NCBI GenBank assembly: GCA_021604505.1
Contig: BQJC01000002.1
Span: 124,001-188,000 of the forward strand
Length of the DNA: 64,000 nt
Origin: Nitrospinaceae bacterium
Lineage (GTDB): Bacteria > Nitrospinota > Nitrospinia > Nitrospinales > VA-1
Reading direction: 5' to 3'
A program made the translations under genes and the position numbers. The stretch's first letter is position 1. Each line of letters opens with the position of its first letter. A model generated the notes under the pieces. It saw only the letters and a program-made list of their open reading frames with translations. It was not told where the DNA came from and did no database searches. Positions 27,633 through 36,019 of this stretch are shown piece by piece.

Positions 27633-28850
27633 CTAAAAAAAAGTTTGCCGTACCGAAGGATCTTCCTCACTCTCTTTGGGGTGCATGTCCCTGTGCGTGA
27701 GCGCCTTCCAATCGATATCGGGTAAAAGAGGGGTATATGATTTTTTCTCCGACATTTCAACCTGCTTTTTCAATTCCTTCACCCGGCCCTTCCCCGCAGG
27801 ATGCGTGGACAGATACTCCAGCCAGGATTCCGAATCGTCTTCCGAACCGGTTTTTTGGGATTGTGCATCCAAAATCAACCGTCCCTCCTCCTGTTGAAGT
27901 TTTTCGAACATACGGACCATGCCGGAGGGATCGATGTTTGCGGCCAGAATCATATCCATTCCCTTCTCGTCCGCTTCCCGTTCCATATCGCGGCTAAAGG
28001 ACAACCCTTGAAGCTCACCCGCCACATTCAACACGACATCCATCGTGCCGCTCATATCTCCGGTGAACAGCGTTAAAAGAGTGCTTGCGGCCATCGCCCG
28101 AATGATCCCCCGGGTGGAGTGCCGAAGCGTCACATGCTGAATTTCGTGGGCCAGGATGCCCGCCAGCTCCTCAGGAGACGCCGCCGCATTCAGCAACCCT
28201 TGAAACACCAGGATACTCCCTCCCGGAAAGGCCACAGCGTTGATTACATCAAGTTGAGATATATAAATGCGAATGTTGTAGGGCTGGTCCGGATGGGTGG
28301 CTAAAAGCCGCCGGGCAATGGCATTGAGAGCCTGTTCCTGATCCGGCTGAGAGGAAGGCGCCAGTATCGTTGGCAGGGATTGCAATATTCGGTCTCCCAG
28401 TTTCTCTTCCCAGGAAACCGGAACCCGCATGGCCACGTGATCCGACAATTTCGGAATCACCACCGTCCACAATCCATACAGGAAAATCGGCACAGCAAGG
28501 ACAGCCAGAGCCAGAAACACGTGTTTCATCCCGCTGGCCGGTCTCAGGGTTGGATGCAGGGAAACCGCGGAAATCGCTCTGAGGTCGCTGAGAAACGCGG
28601 GATCTTCCACAGACAGCGTCTCCAGCCGATTCCCCTCAGGCGTGTTTACCACGTGTTCTAAATGAAACGGTGGGTTGCCGCGCGCATCCGCTGAATTCAG
28701 ACGCAGGTCGGCGTATTGCCAGTCAAGGGTCCGGCCGCCGGGAAGCGTCACCCCCAATTGCCGGGGAGACAAACTGAGGACGACCTCGTGTTTTCGGGCA
28801 CTCAACCCATCGAAATAGGCGCCGGTGTATTGCAGTCTCCGGGTGCTCAT
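27633..28850 (-). CDS. Membrane-anchored M48 family metalloprotease
   Basis: 405 residues. Residues 1-105 form a soluble N-terminal domain (RLQYTGAYFDG, VVLSLSPRQLGVTLPGGRTL) seen before M48 domains in some bacteria. One TM helix follows at about 109-130. The protease domain has zinc motif HEIQH at 235-239 and the third ligand in EREADEKGMD (about 291). It likely faces the periplasm and trims or degrades damaged proteins, as BepA/Oma1-like relatives do. Close to a DUF898 gene on the same strand; such M48-DUF898 neighbours recur in other proteobacteria. Confidence 0.9.
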   Translation of the reverse strand: MSTRRLQYTGAYFDGLSARKHEVVLSLSPRQLGVTLPGGRTLDWQYADLRLNSADARGNPPFHLEHVVNTPEGNRLETLSVEDPAFLSDLRAISAVSLHPTLRPASGMKHVFLALAVLAVPIFLYGLWTVVIPKLSDHVAMRVPVSWEEKLGDRILQSLPTILAPSSQPDQEQALNAIARRLLATHPDQPYNIRIYISQLDVINAVAFPGGSILVFQGLLNAAASPEELAGILAHEIQHVTLRHSTRGIIRAMAASTLLTLFTGDMSGTMDVVLNVAGELQGLSFSRDMEREADEKGMDMILAANIDPSGMVRMFEKLQQEEGRLILDAQSQKTGSEDDSESWLEYLSTHPAGKGRVKELKKQVEMSEKKSYTPLLPDIDWKALTHRDMHPKESEEDPSVRQTFF

Positions 28851-28875
28851 GATTTAAAGATCACCCTCAACAATA

Positions 28876-30114
28876 TTATCCGATATCGACAGGGACATCG
28901 AATACATCCGCCGCGGCTTCACCCATGGCGCCGCTTTGTTTCATCTCCTGAACCACGGAATCCATGTCCATGTCCCCTTCCAAAGTGAGATGCTCGGCAA
29001 AAAATTTCTGGTTTCTGACCACCACCCAGGTATAACCCAGTCCAAGCGTGAAAACAAAAATCAACGTATTGACCAAGTTAAGCACGAACCATTCTCCGCC
29101 GGTGGCGCTGAACCGGAAAGTGGCATCGCCAAACCGCGTGTTCGCCCAATAATAACGCTTTAAATAGGCGTTAAACCAGATCCAGTACACGCCCATCGTC
29201 AAAATGGTAAGAAAAATAGCCAGCACATATTTTCCAAAAATTTCCTTAGCTTCACCGGTGAATTTACCTTGCAGATTGCCGAAATAGGAATTCTCACGCC
29301 AGAATTCCTCCGCCCTCATGAGGAAATAGGGCATATACAAGCCCAGGGTGAGGATGACTAAAACGATCCCTTTCAGATAAATCTTCACGGCTTCCGCCCC
29401 CTTGCCGCGAAAGGAAAAATGAATGCCGCGCCAGGCGGTTCTAGATAGCCGGTAACGCCACGCCCTCACCATTAAAACAGGGATGAACAGCGAAAGGGAA
29501 ATCTGGATCAGGGCGGAAACCCCTGACCCCCATAAACCGCCATAAATTTCGACCCCGATAATCAGGGCAATGAGCCCCACCAAGATGGGAGAAATTTTCA
29601 TAAATCCTTTAAACAACTCCTTACCCGTTCCATGGTAAGAAAAAGGGTCTCCCGCAAAAGTGGTGTTGGACCACATGTATTGACGAACCCGCGTTTTGGC
29701 CCAGAACCGATAGATTCCCAAAGTAAATATTGTTTTCAGCCAGTTGGAGATAAACAGGCCGAACAACTCCCCCCCCTTGCCCCTGAAAGCAAAAGGCAGA
29801 CCGTTGCCGGGCTCCTCATCAAAGCCTTCGTCAGCGGTTGCATCCGACGAATAGGCGGAGTCCTCCGGTTCTTCCTCCATACTGCTGAGCGACTTGAGAT
29901 CCACCTGGAATCCCAGACTTTGCAGATAGGCCGCCGCCGGTCCCGCCTGGTGATCGGCAATTTTCTGAGCAAACTTCCAGGCCCGCCCATCCTGCAATTG
30001 TTCCAAAATGGTTTCCCCCTGCTGAAGGCTTATCCTGAACACCTTGGCCATTTTGTCCGCCGCCAGGTCAGGGTCCGACCCAAACCAGGAATTGAGCGTT
30101 ATTTGGTGACTCAT
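28876..30114 (-). CDS. DUF898 (YjgN-type) multi-TM membrane protein
   Basis: 412 residues. A soluble N-terminal region (1-115) ends in an acidic stretch. Three repeated blocks of the DUF898 pattern follow: aromatic opening PFAFRGKGGELFGLFISNWLKTIFTLGIYRFW and later copies with FRGKGAEAVKIYLKGIVLVILTLGLYMPYF, FSATGGEWFVLNLVNTLIFVFTLG. Several TM helices are evident. The function of DUF898 proteins is unknown. Strong ribosome site AGGAG 6 bases upstream of ATG 30114. Sits between an MBL hydrolase and an M48 protease on one strand. Confidence 0.9.
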   Translation of the reverse strand: MSHQITLNSWFGSDPDLAADKMAKVFRISLQQGETILEQLQDGRAWKFAQKIADHQAGPAAAYLQSLGFQVDLKSLSSMEEEPEDSAYSSDATADEGFDEEPGNGLPFAFRGKGGELFGLFISNWLKTIFTLGIYRFWAKTRVRQYMWSNTTFAGDPFSYHGTGKELFKGFMKISPILVGLIALIIGVEIYGGLWGSGVSALIQISLSLFIPVLMVRAWRYRLSRTAWRGIHFSFRGKGAEAVKIYLKGIVLVILTLGLYMPYFLMRAEEFWRENSYFGNLQGKFTGEAKEIFGKYVLAIFLTILTMGVYWIWFNAYLKRYYWANTRFGDATFRFSATGGEWFVLNLVNTLIFVFTLGLGYTWVVVRNQKFFAEHLTLEGDMDMDSVVQEMKQSGAMGEAAADVFDVPVDIG

Positions 30115-30188
30115 GCAGTTCTCCTTGTTTTTCCTTTAAAAAATTGTAAGAACGATGGATTGATTATCGGTTTTTTAACCTTCCATGA

Positions 30189-31082
30189 TCAAAAAAAATC
30201 AAACGCCACTTGCTGTTCCGTCCAGCCGAGAAAACCGTCTTCTACCGGGTTGCCGGTAAATCCGTCAGATTCCTTGACCCAGGTTTCGGGCTGATCCCAA
30301 TTATCTCCATAGTGGTATAAAAACATTTTTTTGCGGATGTCTGCCGGCATCGTCATCAACTCGTGATAGGAAGCATGAATCCCGCCTTGGAACAACTGGC
30401 AATCGTGAAACATGACTTCGGATATCTCCGCGAACCGGCTGATGTAGTCGCGATCGATCATGGTGTCGCCGGAAATCCACACCTGTTGATTGATCAACAC
30501 CCCACAACACCATTGCGATTCCTCCGCACTGTACGCCGAGTCCGGAAAGTGACGAGTTCTCATGATGGCAATTTCAAGGGGACCGTGCTGGTAGGCCCAA
30601 TATTTCCTGCCCTGGATTTCAGCCGGGGTGGGCCGGAGGATGTCGAAAAAATCCGCCAGTTGCAGAGGCCGTCCCTGTTTCGATTCGCAATATTCCATGC
30701 CCCCCGCAAGGCTTTTACTCCAAAGGTTGTCCTGGTAATCGCTTAGAATGATCATTTCCGGCCTGGATTTATTTGCGTCCATTGAGCCGTAACGGTTGAC
30801 GAGAGCCACCTCCTCCAGGCCGCCGATATGATCGGCATGACTATGGGTGGGCAAATAGCACTGGACCTTCATCACATCCAGTCCAATATCCGAAAGGGCC
30901 AAAGGACCCTGGGTCCCGCAATCAATGAGAACATGACAATCGCCCTGAATGACAAGAATGTTTGATTGCCGGCGTCGTTTGGCAAAGGCCGAACCGGTTC
31001 CAATAAAAACCACGCGCAGATGACCGTCCGTCCGCAAGGGAAGAGGCTCGCCGTTTTTACAAATCTCCGTCACCTGATACAT
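30189..31082 (-). CDS. MBL-fold metallo-hydrolase (RNase Z-like)
   Basis: 297 residues. The metal motif THSHADHIGG gives His80, His82, Asp84 and His85. The strand-1 core is LRVVFIGTGSAF, and VLIDCGTQGP is the family's beta-loop. Later metal ligands appear in QVWISGDTMIDR and the C-terminal MFLYHYGDNW region. Could be a nuclease, phosphodiesterase or lactonase; the insert between the motifs (GGMEYCESKQGRPLQ) is not diagnostic. Starts with GAAGGGAAC 8 bases upstream of the ATG. First gene of the DUF898-M48-hldD run. Confidence 0.88.
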   Translation of the reverse strand: MYQVTEICKNGEPLPLRTDGHLRVVFIGTGSAFAKRRRQSNILVIQGDCHVLIDCGTQGPLALSDIGLDVMKVQCYLPTHSHADHIGGLEEVALVNRYGSMDANKSRPEMIILSDYQDNLWSKSLAGGMEYCESKQGRPLQLADFFDILRPTPAEIQGRKYWAYQHGPLEIAIMRTRHFPDSAYSAEESQWCCGVLINQQVWISGDTMIDRDYISRFAEISEVMFHDCQLFQGGIHASYHELMTMPADIRKKMFLYHYGDNWDQPETWVKESDGFTGNPVEDGFLGWTEQQVAFDFF

Positions 31083-31136
31083 GGGTTCGTTCCCTTCGCC
31101 CTAGAATTTGTTTCAAAAAAAATCGTCCCGCGCATG

Positions 31137-31160
31137 AAAAAAGATCGGCCAGACCGATCT
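31137..31160 (-). terminator. Intrinsic terminator on the minus strand, upstream of the MBL gene
   Basis: Perfect 7-base stem AGATCGG/CCGATCT with a five-base loop. On the minus strand it is followed by six Ts. It lies 55 bases before the MBL gene start with no known minus-strand gene before it, so it ends an unknown short transcript or acts as an attenuator in the MBL leader. Confidence 0.6.
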
Positions 31161-31406
31161 CACATAACCATTAACCCATTAAAATACAATAACATAAGAT
31201 CGACTTGGAGTCCATAAAAGTTTCCTTCCCAAAATACCGGCAGATAAAAATTCAGGCTCCAAACAGCCTCTTTCCGCTCGGCAACAATAAGTTCAAAAAG
31301 CTTTGGATTTATGGCACTTGCTTTTAGGAAGCGAAACCTTTTGCAAAGAGAGGCGGCCCCCCGGCTTTTGCAGGACAAACCCTCTTTAAAATGTTATGAT
31401 GCATTC
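31161..31406. other. Intergenic region with possible minus-strand transcript
   Basis: About 245 bases between the MBL gene terminator and the activator gene. A minus-strand frame of 72 codons with a TTG start ends exactly at the terminator hairpin (stop at 31160-31162), but has no ribosome site and an unlikely composition. A small hairpin AGGCT-GTTTGG-AGCCT lies in it. I see no recognised RNA. Confidence 0.3.
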
Positions 31407-32798
31407 ATGCAACAAAAAATCCTGATCCTCGACCCCAGCCGGCCTTCGGTAGAAACCCTGCGGCAAACCCTCAAACATCAAAAATACGAAGTTATTGCGG
31501 GGTACACTGCCAATGAAGGGCAAAAAAGGCTGCTGGAAAAAGTTTTTCACCTGGCCCTCATCGACGAAAAAATTGTTGCAGAAAATGGACAGAAATTTCT
31601 GGACAATTTACACCGCAAATTCCCTGGCCTGCCAATCATCCTCCTCACCCGCCAGGGCTTGTCCCTCGAAATAGAAGAAAGCGCGGAAAAATCAGGTTTT
31701 CATTTGTTTCCCCGGTCCCGGGGAACGCCTGAACTGCTGGAATTGATCGCCGAGATATTCAAATGTGCGAATGCCGAGGGCGGTCATTTTGATGCCGAAA
31801 CCTGGATGGAAAAACCCTTTCAACTGCTGGGAGAAAGCGCATCCATCCAAAATCTACGCGAAACCCTGCGGACGGTGGCGGTCACCGACGCCGGGGTCTT
31901 GTTGCGCGGAGAAACGGGAACCGGAAAAGAACTGGCCGCCCGTTTCCTGCACGCCCACAGCTTAAGGAGTCAGAACCAGTTTGTGGCCGTCAATTGCGCC
32001 GCTCTCACGGAATCTCTCCTTGAGAGCGAATTGTTCGGGCACGAAAAAGGCGCCTTCACCGGGGCCCATCGACAAAAACTGGGAAAATTCGAATATGCCG
32101 GTTCCGGTACGCTTTTCCTCGATGAGATTGGCGAAATCTCTCCGCATCTTCAGGCCAAAATGCTTCGCGTACTCGACGACCGGCAGTTCGAGCGGGTCGG
32201 AGGTAACAAAACCCTGATCGTTCATTGCCGGGTGATTGCCGCCTCCAACATCGATTTTGCAGAAGCCTTAAAAGCTGGGGGGTTCCGCGAAGATCTCTAT
32301 TACCGGCTCAACGTCATATCCATCGACCTGCCCCCGCTGAAAAACCGCTTGCAGGATATCCCCATCCTGGCGCAGCATTTTTTGACCCAAAAATCCAAGC
32401 GCCACAACAAACCGGCGCCTGAGATCGCTCCCAAGGCTATGGAACAACTGCAGCAATATTCCTGGCCGGGAAATATAAGAGAACTGGAAAACATCGTCGA
32501 GCAGGCGGTGATCCTTTGCAGAACCGACAGCATCGACCGCTTTCCTTTGCCTGTCCAGCAGCCCCTCCCTCCCTCCCAGGAAACCCTTCAGGAAGGGGAC
32601 CCTTTGCAAATGACCCTGAAAGAATACCTGGCGACGATCCTCAAAAAATCCGAAGCCCGCTACTTTGAAGCCCTGTTGAAGAAACATAAGGGCCATATTT
32701 CCCGGACCGCCAAATCCGCGGGAATCGACCGAAAAACCTTTTACCGGAAAATTGCGCATTGCGGAATCGACCCCAAAGCCTACAAGCCACAGAAATAG
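31407..32798 (+). CDS. Sigma-54 activator with a degenerate receiver domain
   Basis: 463 residues, ATG at 31407. Residues 1-120 are a response-regulator receiver in shape, with the phosphorylatable Asp53 (LALID) and Thr81. However, the first acidic pair is reduced to a single Asp (ILILDPSRPS) and the conserved Lys is replaced in HLFPRSRG. Residues 140-370 are a sigma-54 AAA+ domain with Walker A GETGTGKE (168-175) and GAFTGA (215-220), the loop that contacts sigma-54. A Fis-type helix-turn-helix follows (GHISRTAKSAGIDRKTFYRKI). It may be unphosphorylated or regulated otherwise. Its natural target is the sigma-54 promoter at 32938, just downstream. Confidence 0.93.
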   Translation: MQQKILILDPSRPSVETLRQTLKHQKYEVIAGYTANEGQKRLLEKVFHLALIDEKIVAENGQKFLDNLHRKFPGLPIILLTRQGLSLEIEESAEKSGFHLFPRSRGTPELLELIAEIFKCANAEGGHFDAETWMEKPFQLLGESASIQNLRETLRTVAVTDAGVLLRGETGTGKELAARFLHAHSLRSQNQFVAVNCAALTESLLESELFGHEKGAFTGAHRQKLGKFEYAGSGTLFLDEIGEISPHLQAKMLRVLDDRQFERVGGNKTLIVHCRVIAASNIDFAEALKAGGFREDLYYRLNVISIDLPPLKNRLQDIPILAQHFLTQKSKRHNKPAPEIAPKAMEQLQQYSWPGNIRELENIVEQAVILCRTDSIDRFPLPVQQPLPPSQETLQEGDPLQMTLKEYLATILKKSEARYFEALLKKHKGHISRTAKSAGIDRKTFYRKIAHCGIDPKAYKPQK

Positions 32799-32937
32799 AT
32801 AATTGTTGATAAAATTCCCCATAAAATTAAATAATGTAGCTTTAATACCTCAAATTTGGACAGACCTCCGCCCTTCTCTATTTCAAAAAATCTAGAAACT
32901 CCTTTTAAATCAAGTGGTCAATGAGCTTTGCTGAAAC

Positions 32938-32952
32938 TGGCACATTAATTGC
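32938..32952 (+). promoter_or_regulatory. Near-consensus sigma-54 promoter
   Basis: TGGCAC (32938-32943), ATTAA, TTGC (32949-32952); matches TGGCAC-N5-TTGC in full. Start expected near 32964, about 70 bases before the Rho_N/DUF4912 gene. It lies 140 bases after the stop of the sigma-54 activator gene on the same strand. Confidence 0.75.
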
Positions 32953-33032
32953 TTTTAAAAAGGCAATAAGCCTCGATTTTTGAGGAAAAAATCCAAAACC
33001 GGTGCTCCGGTCCCTGCCATCCGAGGAAAGCC

Positions 33033-34256
33033 ATGCCCACTGTCGATATATCCAAAATGACCAAGGACGACTTGCTCAAACTCGCCGCCAAAAGAAAAAT
33101 TGCCGTGAAAAAATCCATGCTTAAAAGTGAAATTCAGGCGGTTATTAAAAAAGAGATGAAAAAGATCGCAAAAGCCACAGCCGCAAAAAAGGCGGCTGTA
33201 AAAACTAAAAAAACACCTTTGAAAAAAACCGCTGTAAAAGCTGGAAGAACCCCGGCGAAAGCAAAAAGAAAAGAAGAAAAACCCAAAACGTCACCCAAGG
33301 CAAAATCCAAAAAACCCGCGCTCACAACCAAACCGAAGGGAACGACCAAAAAAATAACCGCAACCGCCAAACCTAAGTCCAGCGCAGGGAAAACAAAATC
33401 GACCCCCCCCCCTTCGAAAGCGCTCGCATCCCGAAAAAAAGAAAAGACAGCGACAAAGACAGCGACAAAGAAAAGGGTCCGGAAAAAAACAGCCTCCCCA
33501 CCGTCGTCACCGTCTTCTGCAAGCATTAAGGAACTGCGCCCGAAATTTGAACTGGAAGACAGCGCTCAGGAGGCGAAATTCATCATCGGCAAACCAGACA
33601 TTCGCGACGAATCGCATGCAGAACAATTCCAGGAACTGCCCGCGAATTACGGCGACAACAAACTTGTCCTCCTGGTCCGCGATCCCTACTGGTGTTTTCT
33701 TTACTGGGAATTGCAATCCGAAAAAATTGCAGAAGGACTGCAAAGGCTCCACCGGAACCAGAGCGAAGTCCGCCATATTTTGCGTATCCATTCCCCCTCA
33801 GCAGGTGGAACATACTTTGATGTGGACGTTGACTTTCGGGCTGAAAGTCACTACATCCAACTGTCTCCCCCCGGCGCTTCGTTTTTCGCTGAAATCGGCC
33901 TTTTGGACCCGGAGGGCCACTTCGCCGCTCTGGCCATATCCAACACCATCACGCTTCCCCTGGACGGCCCTTCAGACGTCATCGATGAAAAGTGGATGAC
34001 CACCAGTGAAAACTTTGAAGAAATCTATGCCCTGTCCGGCGGCAGGTTGGCAGAGAGTTTGAATTTTGGAAGCTCTGAAGAGTTGCAAAAAATCAGAAGC
34101 GAGCAACGAAGGCTGACTATGGATTTTTCTTCATCTTCCGTCAGCAGTTTCAGTTCCGGACAAACCCCAAACCCCCATATAAAGACGTTCAGTTACCGGA
34201 TCGATGCCGAACAGGCTCTTCCTGACGAAACGAATTCAAAAGAGGAAAAACAATGA
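33033..34256 (+). CDS. Rho_N / Lys-rich / DUF4912 protein
   Basis: 407 residues in three parts. Residues 1-44 resemble the Rho N-terminal/SAP-like helix bundle (DISKMTKDDLLKLAAKRKI). Residues 45-165 are a histone H1-like run of Lys, Ala, Thr and Pro with short repeats. Residues about 195-320 hold DUF4912 (LPANYGDNKLVLLVRDPYWCFLYWEL); the C-terminal 70 residues are Ser-rich. A C10 tract at 33403-33412 lies in the basic linker. The acidic Ser-rich tail and basic linker could bind nucleic acid or glycogen, which is inference. It overlaps the GH57 gene by 4 bases, so the two are translated together from the sigma-54 promoter. Confidence 0.9.
   Translation: MPTVDISKMTKDDLLKLAAKRKIAVKKSMLKSEIQAVIKKEMKKIAKATAAKKAAVKTKKTPLKKTAVKAGRTPAKAKRKEEKPKTSPKAKSKKPALTTKPKGTTKKITATAKPKSSAGKTKSTPPPSKALASRKKEKTATKTATKKRVRKKTASPPSSPSSASIKELRPKFELEDSAQEAKFIIGKPDIRDESHAEQFQELPANYGDNKLVLLVRDPYWCFLYWELQSEKIAEGLQRLHRNQSEVRHILRIHSPSAGGTYFDVDVDFRAESHYIQLSPPGASFFAEIGLLDPEGHFAALAISNTITLPLDGPSDVIDEKWMTTSENFEEIYALSGGRLAESLNFGSSEELQKIRSEQRRLTMDFSSSSVSSFSSGQTPNPHIKTFSYRIDAEQALPDETNSKEEKQ
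33403..33412. repeat. Homopolymer C10 in the DUF4912 gene
   Basis: Ten Cs inside the codons for Thr-Pro-Pro-Pro. Loss or gain of one base would shift the frame before DUF4912 and uncouple the downstream gene. Slippage at such tracts is a known phase-variation mechanism elsewhere; no variation can be seen in a single sequence. Confidence 0.9.
33447..33470. repeat. Tandem duplication of a 12-base unit
   Basis: ACAGCGACAAAG occurs twice in tandem inside the Lys-rich linker, encoding two Thr-Ala-Thr-Lys units. It shows how the linker lengthens by in-frame duplication. Confidence 0.9.
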
Positions 34257-35854
34257 CAACTCCTAAAGGATACCTCGCTCTGGTTTTACACGCTCACCTG
34301 CCCTTTGTCCGGCATCCGGAATATGAAGAGTTTCTGGAAGAAGACTGGCTTTATGAAGCCATCACCGAAACTTACATTCCCCTGCTGAATATCTTTGAAG
34401 GCTTGGTGGAAGACGAAGTTCCCTTCAAACTCACCCTCACTCTGACTCCCACCCTATTGAGCATGCTGAGTGACCCTTTACTGCAAGACCGGTACCGCCG
34501 GCATCTGGACCGGTTGATAGAATTGTCCTGTAAAGAAATCGATCGCACCCGGAACCAGCCGGAGTTTCACGATCTGGCCCTGCACTACCACTGGCAGCTC
34601 AGCCGGGTCCGGGAAACGTTCGTCAACCATTATCAGAACAACCTCATCCAGGGTTTTCGTAAATTCCAGGATCTGGGGCACCTGGAACTGATCACCTGTG
34701 GAGCCACACACGGGTTTCTTCCGCTGATGGCGGTGAATGACAACGCCGTGCGGGCGCAGATTCAAACCGCCGCCCAGACCCACGAAAGGTTTCTTGGCAG
34801 AAAACCGCGCGGCATCTGGCTTCCCGAATGCGGTTACCAGCCGGGAATCGAAAAATACCTGCAGGAAGCGGGAATCCGTTTCTTTTTTACCGACACGCAT
34901 GGAGTCCTGCACGCAACTCCCAGGCCCAAATACGGCGTCTTCGCCCCCATCTATTGCCCCAACGGCGTGGCGGTGTTTGGCCGCGATACAGAGTCCTCCA
35001 AGCAGGTGTGGAGTGCCAACGAAGGGTATCCGGGAGATGGAAATTACCGGGAATACTACCGGGACATCGGGTTCGACCTGGATTACGATTACATCCGGCC
35101 TTACATCGCCTCGACCGGAGAGCGCAAAATGACCGGCTTCAAATATCACCGCATCACCGGCAAGGGCGATCACAAGGAGCCCTACAACCCGGAAAATGCC
35201 GTTGCCAGGGCCGCAGAGCATGCCGGAAATTTCATGTTCAACCGGGAACAACAGGTGGAGCATCTCGGCCGTTTGATGGACCGGCCACCCTTGATCGTCG
35301 CTCCCTACGATGCAGAACTGTATGGCCACTGGTGGTTTGAGGGTCCCGAATGGCTGAACTTTCTGATCCGCAAAATTGCTTTCGATCAGGACACCATTGA
35401 ATTGACCAACCCAAGCAGTTATTTACAAAAGTTTCCGACCCATCAAATGGCAACCCCCTCGACATCGAGCTGGGGTTACAAGGGATATAACGAGTACTGG
35501 CTGGGTAAAGACAACGACTGGATCTACCGCCATCTGCATAAAGCCGCCGAACGCATGGAGGAGATGGCCAGAAATCATCAACACGCGACCGGCCTCGCAG
35601 AACGAGCGCTCAATCAGGCCGCCAGGGAACTTCTTCTCGCCCAGGGAAGCGACTGGGCCTTCATCATGACGTCGGGGACCATGGTCGAATACGCCGTGAA
35701 GCGCACCCGGGATCACATCAATCGTTTCACACGAATTTTTCATGACCTGCAAAACCAAAATCTGGATGAGGACTGGCTGGCCGGCATTGAGCACAAAGAC
35801 AATCTTTTTCCCGCAATCGATTTCAGGGTGTACGCCGGGCAGGGCTCCATCTAA
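34253..35854 (+). CDS. GH57 1,4-alpha-glucan branching enzyme-type protein
   Basis: 533 residues of the GH57 branch formerly called DUF1957. N-terminal HAHLPFVRHPE is the family's first conserved region. The catalytic nucleophile is Glu192 in IWLPECGYQPG and the acid Asp353 in APYDAELYGHWWFEGPEW. Both fit the positions of the archaeal branching enzyme TK1436. It would make alpha-1,6 branches in glycogen. Overlaps the DUF4912 gene stop by 4 bases. No glycogen synthase is in the window, so its substrate route is not shown. Confidence 0.92.
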   Translation: MTTPKGYLALVLHAHLPFVRHPEYEEFLEEDWLYEAITETYIPLLNIFEGLVEDEVPFKLTLTLTPTLLSMLSDPLLQDRYRRHLDRLIELSCKEIDRTRNQPEFHDLALHYHWQLSRVRETFVNHYQNNLIQGFRKFQDLGHLELITCGATHGFLPLMAVNDNAVRAQIQTAAQTHERFLGRKPRGIWLPECGYQPGIEKYLQEAGIRFFFTDTHGVLHATPRPKYGVFAPIYCPNGVAVFGRDTESSKQVWSANEGYPGDGNYREYYRDIGFDLDYDYIRPYIASTGERKMTGFKYHRITGKGDHKEPYNPENAVARAAEHAGNFMFNREQQVEHLGRLMDRPPLIVAPYDAELYGHWWFEGPEWLNFLIRKIAFDQDTIELTNPSSYLQKFPTHQMATPSTSSWGYKGYNEYWLGKDNDWIYRHLHKAAERMEEMARNHQHATGLAERALNQAARELLLAQGSDWAFIMTSGTMVEYAVKRTRDHINRFTRIFHDLQNQNLDEDWLAGIEHKDNLFPAIDFRVYAGQGSI

Positions 35855-35947
35855 AACCATACAATCTGGATGGAGGCGGGGCTTTCCTCCCGGCTTTTCG
35901 CCGGTGATGCCCTTTCAGATCCACCTGCCGCGGTTTCCCCGGTAAAT

Positions 35948-35976
35948 TTGAGCTTGTCAGCAATATAAGCTATAAT
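35948..35976 (+). promoter_or_regulatory. Sigma-70 promoter for the ApgM-like-lysC-cimA operon
   Basis: TTGAGC (35948-35953), 17 bases, perfect TATAAT (35971-35976). Expected start near 35983, leader about 37 bases to the ATG at 36020. Confidence 0.65.
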
Positions 35977-36019
35977 TCCCGGTTACACTCTGGATCATTT
36001 TTAGCCCAACTGTTTGAAT

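Noticed and set aside
31312-31326. TGGCACTTGCTTTT upstream of the activator gene as a sigma-54 promoter
   Set aside because: Spacing between GG and GC is wrong.
31160-31378. 72-codon minus-strand frame ending at the terminator hairpin
   Set aside because: TTG start, no ribosome site, and odd composition. A non-coding transcript is at least as likely.
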